Below the pieces are notes generated by a model, which did not search any database, was not told where the DNA came from, and saw only the letters and a list, made by a program, of their open reading frames with translations. DNA of 64,000 bases from positions 651,397-715,396 of the forward strand of contig DIYP01000007.1 of assembly GCA_002427735.1 (NCBI GenBank), read 5' to 3'. This document shows, piece by piece, positions 34,682 through 43,900 of this stretch. This DNA is from Flavobacteriales bacterium UBA6051. GTDB lineage: Bacteria; Bacteroidota; Bacteroidia; Flavobacteriales_D; Crocinitomicaceae. Each line of letters begins with the position of its first letter. Position 1 is the first letter of the stretch. A program made the translations under genes and the position numbers.

Positions 34682-35548
34682 CTAATTATTCTGGTTTTGC
34701 TTAAAATCAATCTTTTGATCAACACCTTTGATATGAATGTCTCGCTGGGGAAATGGAATGGCAAGATCGTTTTCGGCTAACTTCTTATAAACCATTCTGC
34801 GTAAGTCTGACTTTACATTTTCAATAACAAATGTATTCTGCGACCAGAAAATCATTTCAAATTCTAAAGCCGATTCACCGAAATTTGTAAATCGAACAAA
34901 AGGCTCAGGAGTATTCAAAATACGCTCATTTTCGAACATGGCTTCTTCCAGACAAGCAAAGACCTTTTCCACGTCAGAGCCATATGCCACATTTACGTTT
35001 ACTTCAAACCGAACGCGGTCAGCATCATGTGACCAATTCACGACTTTCTCAACAACGAACTTGGAATTAGGAATGATGATCGTTACCTCATCGCGTGTCA
35101 AGACCTCCGAGCTTCGTAGGTTTATCTCTATCACCTTACCCACTACTCCATCCGCTTCAATGATATCACCTACTTTAATCGTACCCTCAAAAAGCAAGAA
35201 GATTCCTGATATCAAATCCGTAAATATATTCTGAAAACCTAGACCAATTCCAACAAGAAGTGCAGTAGAACCGAAAAGTAAAACGGTTATATCAAATCCT
35301 AATACTTTGAGCGTAATTGTGAAACTGAGCAGCCAAACAAGGTACTTCGTGATCAAGAAAACAGACAAGCGGCGCTTGCTGTTAATCTTGTCCATAATGA
35401 AGCGCGGTTTCATAATAGCACGCTTGGCAGTTGCCACTACCAGCCAAGTAACCGTCAATACCAAAAGCGCCCCTAAAATTCCTCCTATGGTTATCTTATG
35501 CTGTTCAGAAATCTGGAATCCCTGTGATATGAATTCATCCCACGTCAT
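34682..35548 (-). CDS. MscS-family mechanosensitive channel
   Basis: 288 residues with three N-terminal transmembrane helices. The pore helix region is STALLVGIGLGFQNIFTDLISG, with the Gly/Ala-rich packing of MscS TM3, followed by the beta domain GDIIEADGVVGKVIEINLRSSEV and NSKFVVEKVVNWS. The C-terminal alpha/beta vestibule ends PFPQRDIHIKGV, the standard MscS ending. It opens under membrane tension to release solutes after osmotic downshock. A CATATTTG box (one mismatch to the -7 consensus) lies right before its ATG. Confidence 0.93.
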   Translation of the reverse strand: MTWDEFISQGFQISEQHKITIGGILGALLVLTVTWLVVATAKRAIMKPRFIMDKINSKRRLSVFLITKYLVWLLSFTITLKVLGFDITVLLFGSTALLVGIGLGFQNIFTDLISGIFLLFEGTIKVGDIIEADGVVGKVIEINLRSSEVLTRDEVTIIIPNSKFVVEKVVNWSHDADRVRFEVNVNVAYGSDVEKVFACLEEAMFENERILNTPEPFVRFTNFGESALEFEMIFWSQNTFVIENVKSDLRRMVYKKLAENDLAIPFPQRDIHIKGVDQKIDFKQNQNN

Positions 35549-35642
35549 AATGCAAATATGTCAATATTACAGGCGTTTTGAAAGAATTTAACTGAATAAT
35601 ATTCCTTATATTTCGCAAGAATTAATTATTGAAATTTACAGC

Positions 35643-36209
35643 ATGGCAACTACGTCGGATATAAAAAATGGATTGTGCATCAATCACAATGGAAAATTAT
35701 TTCAAATCATTGAATTTCAGCATGTAAAACCTGGAAAAGGTCCAGCTTTTGTTCGAACTAAAATGCGACAAATTGAATCTGGAAAAGTATTGGATCATAC
35801 TTTTTCTGCTGGACATAAAATTGATCCTGTGCGCATCGAAAACCGTGACTACCAGTATTTATATCAAGAAGGAGATACGTATGTTTTCATGAACAATCAG
35901 AATTACGAGCAGGTAAATATTCCAAAATCAATGGTTGAAAAACCTGACTTTTTGATGGAGGGAATGGTATGTAGCATTCTATTTCATGCGGAAGAAGAAA
36001 TGCCTTTGGTCTTAGAACTTCCAATGCATATTATTTCTGAAGTAACTTATACTGAACCAGGTATTAAAGGTGACACAGCGACGAATACAATGAAACCAGC
36101 AACGATTGCTACTGGAGCTGAAGTTCGAGTTCCACTTTTTATTGATACTGGCGAAACAATTAAAATTGATACACGCACAGGCGTTTACGTTGAACGTGTT
36201 AAGAATTAA
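35643..36209 (+). CDS. efp: Translation elongation factor P
   Basis: 188 residues with three OB-like domains. The loop HVKPGKGPAFVRTK places the modifiable residue at Lys32, so this is the Lys-type rather than the Arg-type factor. EF-P enters the ribosomal E site and rescues stalls at polyproline. No epmA/epmB genes are in the window. A near-consensus -7 box TATATTTC (one mismatch) is about 30 bases upstream, and a terminator follows. Confidence 0.96.
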   Translation: MATTSDIKNGLCINHNGKLFQIIEFQHVKPGKGPAFVRTKMRQIESGKVLDHTFSAGHKIDPVRIENRDYQYLYQEGDTYVFMNNQNYEQVNIPKSMVEKPDFLMEGMVCSILFHAEEEMPLVLELPMHIISEVTYTEPGIKGDTATNTMKPATIATGAEVRVPLFIDTGETIKIDTRTGVYVERVKN

Positions 36210-36229
36210 ATTGACGCATTCATTAATTG

Positions 36230-36260
36230 AAGCGCTTTCGTAAAGGGAGCGCTTTTCTTT
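36230..36260 (+). terminator. Rho-independent terminator of efp
   Basis: AAGCGCTTTC (36230-36239) pairs with GGGAGCGCTT (36245-36254), with two G-T wobbles, followed by TTCTTTT. It lies 20 bases after the efp stop. Confidence 0.8.
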
Positions 36261-36278
36261 TAAATCATTTTAATCATC

Positions 36279-36767
36279 ATGAAACTGGTAGCCATACTAA
36301 TTCTTTCTTTCATCTGCTTCTGGACAGGCGCACAAGAAAAAAGAAACCTTTTTGAAGTTGTTGCAGGTGCTGACTCAATCATTGCCATTCGCCACATCAA
36401 TACGTCTAATGGAGACATAATGGTCGTCGATCGAAAAGGAAACTATGTGCAGCAACCCAACTTAACCCTCTTTGATGGACAAATAAATGATGCTGTTATC
36501 GAAGAGCGTGTAAGGTTATCAGATACAGAGATCGAAGCATTCAAGAATATATTGATTGCCAAAACAGGTTTTAGCATTAGAGGAATGAACTTTGACCCTC
36601 ATCATACTATTCTCATTTATTCCAAGAAGAAGATGAGCTATATTGATATGTGCTTTGAATGTCAAAGTCACGTGGCATCATTGGACCTTGCAAATTTTGG
36701 TTTTGACGAAACCCAATGGTCGAGTCTTCAAGATTTCTTTAAAAACATTGCGTTAATCGAAGAATGA
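36279..36767 (+). CDS. Secreted protein of unknown function
   Basis: 162 residues with a signal peptide (LVAILILSFICFWTGA). The mature part has mixed strands and one C-terminal C-x2-C pair (MCFECQSH). I recognise no family. Its stop overlaps the next gene's ATG (ATGA, 36764-36767), so it is part of a coupled three-gene set with 36764-37111 and 37108-37824. Confidence 0.6.
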   Translation: MKLVAILILSFICFWTGAQEKRNLFEVVAGADSIIAIRHINTSNGDIMVVDRKGNYVQQPNLTLFDGQINDAVIEERVRLSDTEIEAFKNILIAKTGFSIRGMNFDPHHTILIYSKKKMSYIDMCFECQSHVASLDLANFGFDETQWSSLQDFFKNIALIEE

Positions 36768-37111
36768 TCATCAATTACAACGGAAAACGTTTTCGCCCAG
36801 TCCAAAATTCAGATAATGGAGAAACGAGCGCTGATACGCTTTTTGAATACAAACAAGAAGGTGAAATCCTTTCTTCTCATTACTCAGGCGGACAGATTAT
36901 TCAAGGCCATCTCATTGGTCTCGTAGATGAAAAAGGAAACATTTCCATGCGCTATCATCAAGTAAATTCTAACGGAGAGCTTATGACCGGTATATGTACA
37001 TCTCACCCCGAGGTTTTAGAAGATGGCAGAATTCGCCTGCACGAAAGCTGGGAATGGACTTCCGGTGATCGTTCTTCGGGCTCTTCAATACTAGAAGAAG
37101 TGAAAGAATGA
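36764..37111 (+). CDS. Small conserved beta-rich protein (often named n-acetylglutamate synthase)
   Basis: 115 residues: INYNGKRFRPVQNSDNGETSADTLFEYKQEG, then GGQIIQGHLIGLVDEKGNISMRYHQ and GRIRLHESWEWTSGD. The pattern is a small beta sandwich seen in many Bacteroidota and Firmicutes proteins that databases label 'n-acetylglutamate synthase'. No acetyltransferase motif is visible, so that name is doubtful. It is coupled by four-base overlaps to both neighbours. Confidence 0.6.
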   Translation: MIINYNGKRFRPVQNSDNGETSADTLFEYKQEGEILSSHYSGGQIIQGHLIGLVDEKGNISMRYHQVNSNGELMTGICTSHPEVLEDGRIRLHESWEWTSGDRSSGSSILEEVKE

Positions 37112-37824
37112 AAGCTCCAGCGAAAACGTATTTTAACTGGAGTTCCGGAAAAGATGCCGCCATGGCTCTTTATCGTATGCAGCGGAGCGATGAGTTTTCT
37201 ATAGAACTGCTGCTCACCTCTGTAAACACGCATCATGACAGAGTTTCTATGCACGGACTTCAACGATCATTGTTAGAGCAACAAATCCAATCAATAGGAA
37301 TTCCGTTTACGACTATTGAACTTCCCGAGGAATCTTCTATGGATGATTACAACGCTATCATGAAAGCCAAAGTTGAGGAACTTACGTCAAAAAATTTTAC
37401 GCATACCGCTTTCGGTGACATTTTCCTTGAAGACTTAAGAGCATATCGCGAAGAGCAACTAAAGATCCATGAAATTCAATGTATTTTTCCCCTTTGGAAA
37501 GAGAAAACAAAAGATCTATTAAAGGAATTCATTGATTTGGGTTTCAAAGCGATTGTTATCTGTACGAAGGCAGAATTGCTGGGCGAAGCATTTATTGGTC
37601 GTGAAATAGATCATAGCTTCATCAACGACCTGCCAGAGAATGTGGATCCTTGTGGTGAAAATGGAGAGTTCCATACCTTTTGTTATGATGGCCCGATATT
37701 TTCTTCCCCCGTTCAATTCAATATTGGTGACAAAGTTTATCGATCCTACAAAAACCCGGATCAAAATGCGATGAATGACTCCATTGGCTTCTGGTTTTGC
37801 GACCTCCTTCCTGTCAACAATTAA
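37108..37824 (+). CDS. Dph6-like PP-loop ATPase (diphthine-ammonia ligase family)
   Basis: 238 residues. The N-terminal PP-loop motif YFNWSSGKDAAMALY (SGKD at about 13-16) identifies an adenine nucleotide alpha hydrolase. AFGDIFLEDLRAYREEQL and the C-terminal EVDPCGENGEFHTF-like stretch (NVDPCGENGEFHTFCYDGP) are the DUF71/Dph6 signature. In eukaryotes Dph6 amidates diphthine on EF2, but bacteria lack diphthamide, so the reaction here is likely amidation or adenylation of something else. Confidence 0.85.
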   Translation: MKAPAKTYFNWSSGKDAAMALYRMQRSDEFSIELLLTSVNTHHDRVSMHGLQRSLLEQQIQSIGIPFTTIELPEESSMDDYNAIMKAKVEELTSKNFTHTAFGDIFLEDLRAYREEQLKIHEIQCIFPLWKEKTKDLLKEFIDLGFKAIVICTKAELLGEAFIGREIDHSFINDLPENVDPCGENGEFHTFCYDGPIFSSPVQFNIGDKVYRSYKNPDQNAMNDSIGFWFCDLLPVNN

Positions 37825-37916
37825 TTTGTTCTTTGCTAAACAGTTTTAGTAAAAAATTTATACCTTGTAAATACATAACGCTAATACCAAAAATCTAAAC
37901 CGCTACTACCAGTATT

Positions 37917-38318
37917 ATGCAAGAACTCAAGACCGACAAGTATTCTTTTCGGGTTGTTTCCCCTGGCATTCTCGAATTGTTAATTAATGATAACGTGACT
38001 CTTGATACGTCTGACGCCGTTATCCTAAAAGAAATGACGACAAAACTGAGTAAAAATAAACCTTACTCCGTTTTAGCCAAGTCTGGTTATTTTACAAATG
38101 CTTCACCAGAATTTTTGAGGGAATCAGCTGCTACAAATATACATGGATTGAATACTGCAAGAGCAATTATTGTAAATTCACTAGGTCATAGAATGGCAGG
38201 AAATTTCTACCTCAAAATGAACAGACCCATAGTGGAAACAAGGCTTTTCAGCAGTCGAGAAACGGCTTTAAGATGGCTGAGGGAAAAACAGAAAAAAGTC
38301 AAAGATCAAGTTGCATGA
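37917..38318 (+). CDS. Small STAS/SpoIIAA-like protein
   Basis: 133 residues with strand-helix pattern: YSFRVVSPGILELLINDNVTLD, then AVILKEMTTKL, PYSVLAKSGYF, ARAIIVNS and FLKMNRP-like FYLKMNRPIVETRLFSS, ending in an ETALRWL helix. It resembles a Bacteroidota family (DUF7793 type) proposed to have a STAS-like fold. No phosphorylatable Ser can be assigned. No anti-sigma partner is nearby. Confidence 0.5.
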   Translation: MQELKTDKYSFRVVSPGILELLINDNVTLDTSDAVILKEMTTKLSKNKPYSVLAKSGYFTNASPEFLRESAATNIHGLNTARAIIVNSLGHRMAGNFYLKMNRPIVETRLFSSRETALRWLREKQKKVKDQVA

Positions 38319-38361
38319 ATAGCTTCACATCTTTACTTTTAATTCTATAAACAATCCCATT

Positions 38362-39072
38362 ATGAGATCCTTTGTTTTTATCTTTTTTGCAGGTTATGCG
38401 CTTCTGGCGTGCACAAGTCCTGAAAATCAATCCAGTGAGCAACCTGATAGCAAAAATGATACTATAAAACATGAAGGAAACGCTGAAGAAAGTGATGAAG
38501 ATATTGAAGGTACGCCTTGGTTTCAATTACAAGATTTGTTTAAAAGTGAAAACAGTGATGTTGTCAACACTATTGCAATGGGGAACTTTGATTTAGCTGT
38601 GCAAAAAGCTAATCAATACCTCAATGATCCAAAGCTCCAGCTTACTGCTACACAACAAGCGAATCTTCGTTATATGCACATCTTTGCTATGGCTGGATTG
38701 GTCGCTGATGGTAAAAGAACAAACAATGACCTCGAGATGGTCATGAATCAATACAAAGATTTGCACCTTATCACGCAGCATTTACCCATCACGAAAGGAA
38801 ATGCGATGCCTTTTAATCAGATTCAAATTGAAAAAATGAAACGCACATCTTTAGATGTAACAGTAACTGATAATGAAGGCTTAACCATTCACAGCTTCCT
38901 CAGAATAGAACTAAACAATCCTTTTGAGCTAAACGAGCATATAGGAGAAAGAGCCTACATAAGCGGTATACTATCTGCAACAGAATTGAGTTCTCCGGAT
39001 ATTTTAAGTTGGATTTCTGGACTAACGCTGAAAGATGCTGAAATCCATATTTTGGAAAATGACTTTGAATAA
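38362..39072 (+). CDS. Lipoprotein of unknown function
   Basis: 236 residues. The leader ends in lipobox LLAC (Cys at 17), followed by an acidic, disordered stretch (about 20-50) and then a helical region. The last ~75 residues contain DVTVTDNEGLTIHSFLRIELNNPFELNEHIGERAYISG, a possible small beta domain. I recognise no family. A TACTTTTA box (one mismatch to consensus) lies in the 43-base spacer before it. Confidence 0.55.
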   Translation: MRSFVFIFFAGYALLACTSPENQSSEQPDSKNDTIKHEGNAEESDEDIEGTPWFQLQDLFKSENSDVVNTIAMGNFDLAVQKANQYLNDPKLQLTATQQANLRYMHIFAMAGLVADGKRTNNDLEMVMNQYKDLHLITQHLPITKGNAMPFNQIQIEKMKRTSLDVTVTDNEGLTIHSFLRIELNNPFELNEHIGERAYISGILSATELSSPDILSWISGLTLKDAEIHILENDFE

Positions 39073-39102
39073 ACTGTATCGTAGTTTTCGTATCTTTATG
39101 AT

Positions 39103-39555
39103 ATGTCTGAAAAGTTTAAAAATCCGATTGATCCAGATAAAATAACTGAAACGCCCAGTTCACTGGAGTATGGACACCATCTAGGTTCTGCGATTGTAAA
39201 ACCCGAAGATCAGGGTAAAATGAAAGGACGTGCTCTTTCAGCTATGGAGCATCAGACAGATATGCAACTGGATCAGATTTATCAGCAAATGCAATTACTT
39301 GCTGAGCAGGCGAAGAAGTTAAATAGTCGCAAAGAAATTTCAGAGATTATTTATCAAGCTGAGATGCGTTTTGAACCAATTATCAATCATGTCTATCATT
39401 TGTATGAGAAAGAAGATAAATCCTATCTTTTATCCTTAATTGCCCCTGACCAGTGGGGACGTTCGAAAAAGAATTTTGAATTTCTAGCGACAGTGCGTCT
39501 GCTCGCCGATCATACTTGGGACATTATTGAGAAACGTGAGGACGCGGAAATCTAA
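39103..39555 (+). CDS. DUF2452 protein
   Basis: 150 residues matching the DUF2452 family: NPIDPDKITETPSSLEYGH, GRALSAMEHQTDMQLDQIYQQ, and FEPIINHVYHLYEK...LSLIAPDQWG. It is a soluble, mainly helical cytoplasmic protein with no known role. TATCTTTA (one mismatch to the -7 consensus) is a few bases before the ATG, suggesting a leaderless mRNA. The gene converges on the acetyltransferase with a 4-base overlap. Confidence 0.75.
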   Translation: MSEKFKNPIDPDKITETPSSLEYGHHLGSAIVKPEDQGKMKGRALSAMEHQTDMQLDQIYQQMQLLAEQAKKLNSRKEISEIIYQAEMRFEPIINHVYHLYEKEDKSYLLSLIAPDQWGRSKKNFEFLATVRLLADHTWDIIEKREDAEI

Positions 39556-40067
39556 GCGTATTTTGGGTTGATTATCGAATACTGATGCTCATCTAATACT
39601 TTTCCGTTTTTTACAACTCGCTTTCTTGATACCCCCTCTTTTAGAAAACCATTTTTTTCCAGAATTCTCATCGATCCCCGATTGTATTCAAAAACACCCG
39701 CATGAATTCTGATAAGATTCATGGTCTCAAAACCATATTGAACAATCTGTCGAACGGCCTCAGTTCCTATCCCCTTCCCCCAATAATCTTCGCCAACAAA
39801 ATACCCCAACTCAGCTGTTCTGGAATAAATATCGGATTCTGGATGAAGACCTATATTCCCAACATGCTCTCCGTCCTTCTCAATGGCAAATATACTGATG
39901 GGATCCGCTGAAAGTGTTCTAGAAATGAATTGAGAAGCATGTTCTAGAGTGTAAGGATGAGGAAATCCATCTCTTAAATTGTCACTAATATTCGCGTTAT
40001 TCGCTATTGAGGCGAGTCTCTGAGCATCTGAACTTTTGAAAGGTCTTAGTTGAATCGTATTCTCCAT
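39552..40067 (-). CDS. GNAT-family N-acetyltransferase (RimJ/RimL type)
   Basis: 171 residues. LRPFKSSDAQRLASIANN opens the fold; ELGYFVGEDYWGKGIGTEAVRQIVQYGF has the acetyl-CoA loop (W-G-K-G-I-G-T-E-A); IRIHAGVFEYNRGSMRILEKNGF is motif B. RimJ/RimL-like proteins acetylate ribosomal protein N-termini or other amines; the substrate here is unknown. It starts four bases before the yaaA stop on the same strand and is probably co-transcribed with yaaA. Confidence 0.88.
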   Translation of the reverse strand: MENTIQLRPFKSSDAQRLASIANNANISDNLRDGFPHPYTLEHASQFISRTLSADPISIFAIEKDGEHVGNIGLHPESDIYSRTAELGYFVGEDYWGKGIGTEAVRQIVQYGFETMNLIRIHAGVFEYNRGSMRILEKNGFLKEGVSRKRVVKNGKVLDEHQYSIINPKYA

Positions 40068-40070
40068 CTG

Positions 40071-40832
40071 TCAACGTGTAAAAACCCACTCGTCTTCTGT
40101 AGATTGGTTCACATCAAACATATAACCTTCTGTATTGAAAAGCTTTACGTCTTCCGGATTAGAAATGTTATGATCCACAATATAACGCGCCATAAAACCT
40201 CTGGCTTTCTTCGCATACACCATTACCACCTTGTATTTCCCATCTTTAAACTCTTTGAAAACAGGTGTGATGACTCTTCCCTTTAGTGCTTTGCGGTCAA
40301 CTGCCTTGAAATATTCATTTGAGGCCAAATTGATGATTACACCATCTTCATTTTCCGCATTAATTTGCTCAGCAATCTTTGTACCCCAAAACTTGTACAA
40401 ATTATTTTTAGCAGGTGTCACGGCCCACTTGGTTCCCATTTCCAAACGGTAAGGATAAACCACATCCAAGGGTTTGAGTATCCCGTATAAACCGGATAAA
40501 ATACGGACCTTTCCTTGGGCAACTTCCAACTGCTTCTTTGTCATCGAAGGAGCATCCAATCCACGGTATACTTCTCCATTAAAAACCGCACCAGCTTGTC
40601 CATTTTCTCCATTGATTTCCGTCTCTGGTTTCCAGGTTTGAAATCGTTGATGATTCAATTCTGACAAGTCTTTTGACAAAGACATCATTTTCCCAATTTT
40701 ACCTGAAGAAAACTTACTTAACTTTTTCACTAATCCTTCAGCTTCGTCCATAAAAACAGGAGAAGTTGTCTCTGCTGAATTAATCTTTTTATCGAAGTCT
40801 AAGGCCTTCGCGGGGGATAACAAAACTTTCAT
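40071..40832 (-). CDS. yaaA: YaaA-family peroxide stress protein
   Basis: 253 residues. MKVLLSPAKALDF is the family's N-terminal signature, followed by GAVFNGEVYRGLDA, LSGLYGILKPLDVVYPYRLEMGTKWAV, INLASNEYFKAV and the C-terminal KVVMVYAKKARGFMARYIVDH. E. coli YaaA lowers intracellular iron during peroxide stress and binds DNA through a cationic HhH-like groove. The ATG at 40832 is preferred to an in-frame TTG two codons earlier. Confidence 0.92.
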   Translation of the reverse strand: MKVLLSPAKALDFDKKINSAETTSPVFMDEAEGLVKKLSKFSSGKIGKMMSLSKDLSELNHQRFQTWKPETEINGENGQAGAVFNGEVYRGLDAPSMTKKQLEVAQGKVRILSGLYGILKPLDVVYPYRLEMGTKWAVTPAKNNLYKFWGTKIAEQINAENEDGVIINLASNEYFKAVDRKALKGRVITPVFKEFKDGKYKVVMVYAKKARGFMARYIVDHNISNPEDVKLFNTEGYMFDVNQSTEDEWVFTR

Positions 40833-40901
40833 AATCAAGTATACTCAAACCAGTTGAAATATCAAATAAATCCAACCGTATTTGAATACACCTTCTTAAA
40901 A

Positions 40902-43900
40902 TTACAACAGTAAGGTGAAGTAGCCGTGATAGGTCGTTCCATCTACTTCGAAAACGTAGTAGTAAGTGCCTTCTGCTGCAACAGTTCCAGACATTGTTAT
41001 TCCAGCCCAATAAATAGATCCGGTCTCGTCTGAATCCCACATAATATTTCCCCATCTGTTTAAAATGAGTACGTGCACATCTTCACAATCTCCTGTCAGG
41101 ATTGGATGAAAGGTTTCATTTTGCAAATCACCGTTTGGTGTGAATACGTTTGGAGCGGCTACTTGACACTCGCATTCTAGTTTTATGAACAGTGTATCCG
41201 TCGCTTTACATCCTGTCCAATTATCCGTAACCTCCAGTACAATCATTGTGTCCATTTCAGGAAATACAGTTGGACTTGAAATAAGTGAGTCACTCACTAA
41301 ATCTCCTGGACTCCATAAATAACTGTAGAACGAAATTATCGAATCCCCTACTTGCTTAAGTTCCGGTTCGCAAATGGTGATATCCTCCCCTGCCATAGCT
41401 AATGGGTTTGCCAGCACAATTATGTCTTGAATGGTAGAATCAATTCCACAACTATCCACCACTGTTAACGTAACCGGATAGGTTCCCGGTCCATTAAAAG
41501 AAATAGGCGGAGGATTCTCTCCATTGAAACTTGGAGGATTGGCACTATTCCCAAAGTTCCATTCATATTGAGCACCAGCATTTGCAATACTTGTATTGAC
41601 CAACTGAATGATCTCACCCTCACACCAAGTTTGATTGGGTTCGAAGGCTGGTTCAATTCCACAACAGTTTTGATCGACAATAATTGCGACCATCCCTGAA
41701 AGCGTATCTGTTCCATTGATTGCAAGAACAGTATAGATTGTTGATGTTGACGGCGCAACCGTTGGGTCCAAAAGAGTTGGATCATCCATTCCAATTGTTG
41801 GACTCCACTGAAATTCGTAGCCAAAACCTGTCCCACAAATAAAATCGACTGCTTCTAAGTGCACACTATCCCCTAAACAGATCAATGTGTCGTTCGGAAG
41901 CGCTAATGTCAACTCGCTCACGACTTCCACTTGAACACTGATAGAATCAATACAGGCCGGAACAGAATCATTCCCAACTGTTAACGTAGTCATATAAGTT
42001 CCAGTATTCTGATAAACATTCCATGCATTTGGTGTATTGTACATCATATTCCCATCACCAAAATCCCAAATCCATGAAGAGATTGCCCCGGAGCTTGGAA
42101 CTGAAAGATCTGTAAAGAAAGTGGTATCGCCCAGACAAACGATAGAAGTCGCATCAAATCCTGGATTCAAAACTCCCGTACAAGTAGTGTCTGGATTACA
42201 GTCTTCACAAATGACACCTGTTTCATAGAACAAAGGTGTAAACGTTGGTGTTTCTATCGTTACATTATACGTCATATTGTTAACGGTAACTGGCAAATTT
42301 GTTCTGGTTGATACACCATTCAAAAAATTGGTAGACATTGGTTGTGCATTACAACTATTCAACGAAGTATCTGTGCGGGCGATGAACCCATCAACTCCTC
42401 CAAACCCTTGACCATCGTACATGCGTACGATAATTAGGTTCTCTTCTTGTAAAGAATTCGTGTTCTCTATTTGAATAGCTCTTGTATCGACTAGTTCTTT
42501 GGACCAAACAAAATTCCCATTTGCATCAAACTTAAGCACGGTCGCTGCCTCGGGCGATTCGTTATAGCGACACGTGACATAGATGTTCCCTAAATTATCC
42601 TCCTCAACATCATCAAAATGATTGATCCTCATCCCTGAACCGTTGGTATACGTTTGTTCCCAAATGAGGTCAAAGTTTGCATCTACACGCATGATGTTTC
42701 CATCCCAGGGTGAAGCGTTTATTGGACCAATGCGACTCGAGAGAATTAAATCACCATTCTCACAACGGTGAATATCATATGCTTCATTCATGGTAAACGA
42801 AGAAAGGTTGTACTCGGCAATCGTCCCAAAATTCCCATTCACATCAATTTGTCCGACATACATGTCAATCGAACCTCCTCCGTGCAATCCACCAGAAAAA
42901 TATACGCCTCCGTTATCATCTGGTACGATTTCGTAGGTTTGATCATCTGTGCTATGAAAACGTGTACTCCAAATAATATCTCCATTACTATCTATTCGAG
43001 TAAATGCTGCATCATCTGATGTTCCTCCAGTCGAAAAAGACGCAGATATGATATAACTGTCCCCTGCAGATGGAGCAATTCTTAAACGTCGATCTCGAAT
43101 GTTATCATAGCGCTTTACCCAAAGTAATGCTCCTGAAGCCGTAAATCGGGCCACAACAATATCCTCATTATCTTCCGCAAGGCAGAGCATATCACCATTT
43201 GGCGCAGGAGCAATATCTGAAAATCCACTTGCTAAGCCATCGATCGCAACCGCAAATGTGAGATTTCCCGTTGGGCCGATTCTCGCAAAAACTCCCTGAT
43301 CCGTTTCATGACGACCAACAGCGTAAATAGCATCTTCGGCTTCATCATAGTGGAATTCGGCAAAAGAGTTATCTAAAGAATCTCCATAATGCTTTGTGTA
43401 ATAGCATTCAAATGGACCTGATGGTGCGACAACATTTATCAATCCTGAACCACTATAATTCCCGGAACAGCCGGCGTCGGAAAAATCGACTAAAGAATAA
43501 CTTGTTGTATCAGTCGGATTCACAACAATATAGTAAGGGCTGGTATTGATATTGTTAACCGTGTAGTTATTTGTGCCGTCCGTATAGGTTACCGACCATG
43601 GCGCATTTCCAGTTAAATCCAATTGAAGGTATCCTGGATATCCAGAAACAATTGTACTCGTCCCAGAGAGAACAGCTGTAGGTGTTGCAATGGTAATATA
43701 GGCTGTCTGCAAAATCGTGTCAATGGCACTTCCGTCATTTACAATCAGCATCACGTCGTAGACACCTGGACTTGCATAACTTACCGACGGATTCTGTTGG
43801 GTTGAACTCGCAGGTGTTCCTCCGGCAAATGTCCATTCCCAACTAATCGGAGTTCCCGAACTATTATCTGCATACTGAACTAGTTGATTTGGGCATGCAA

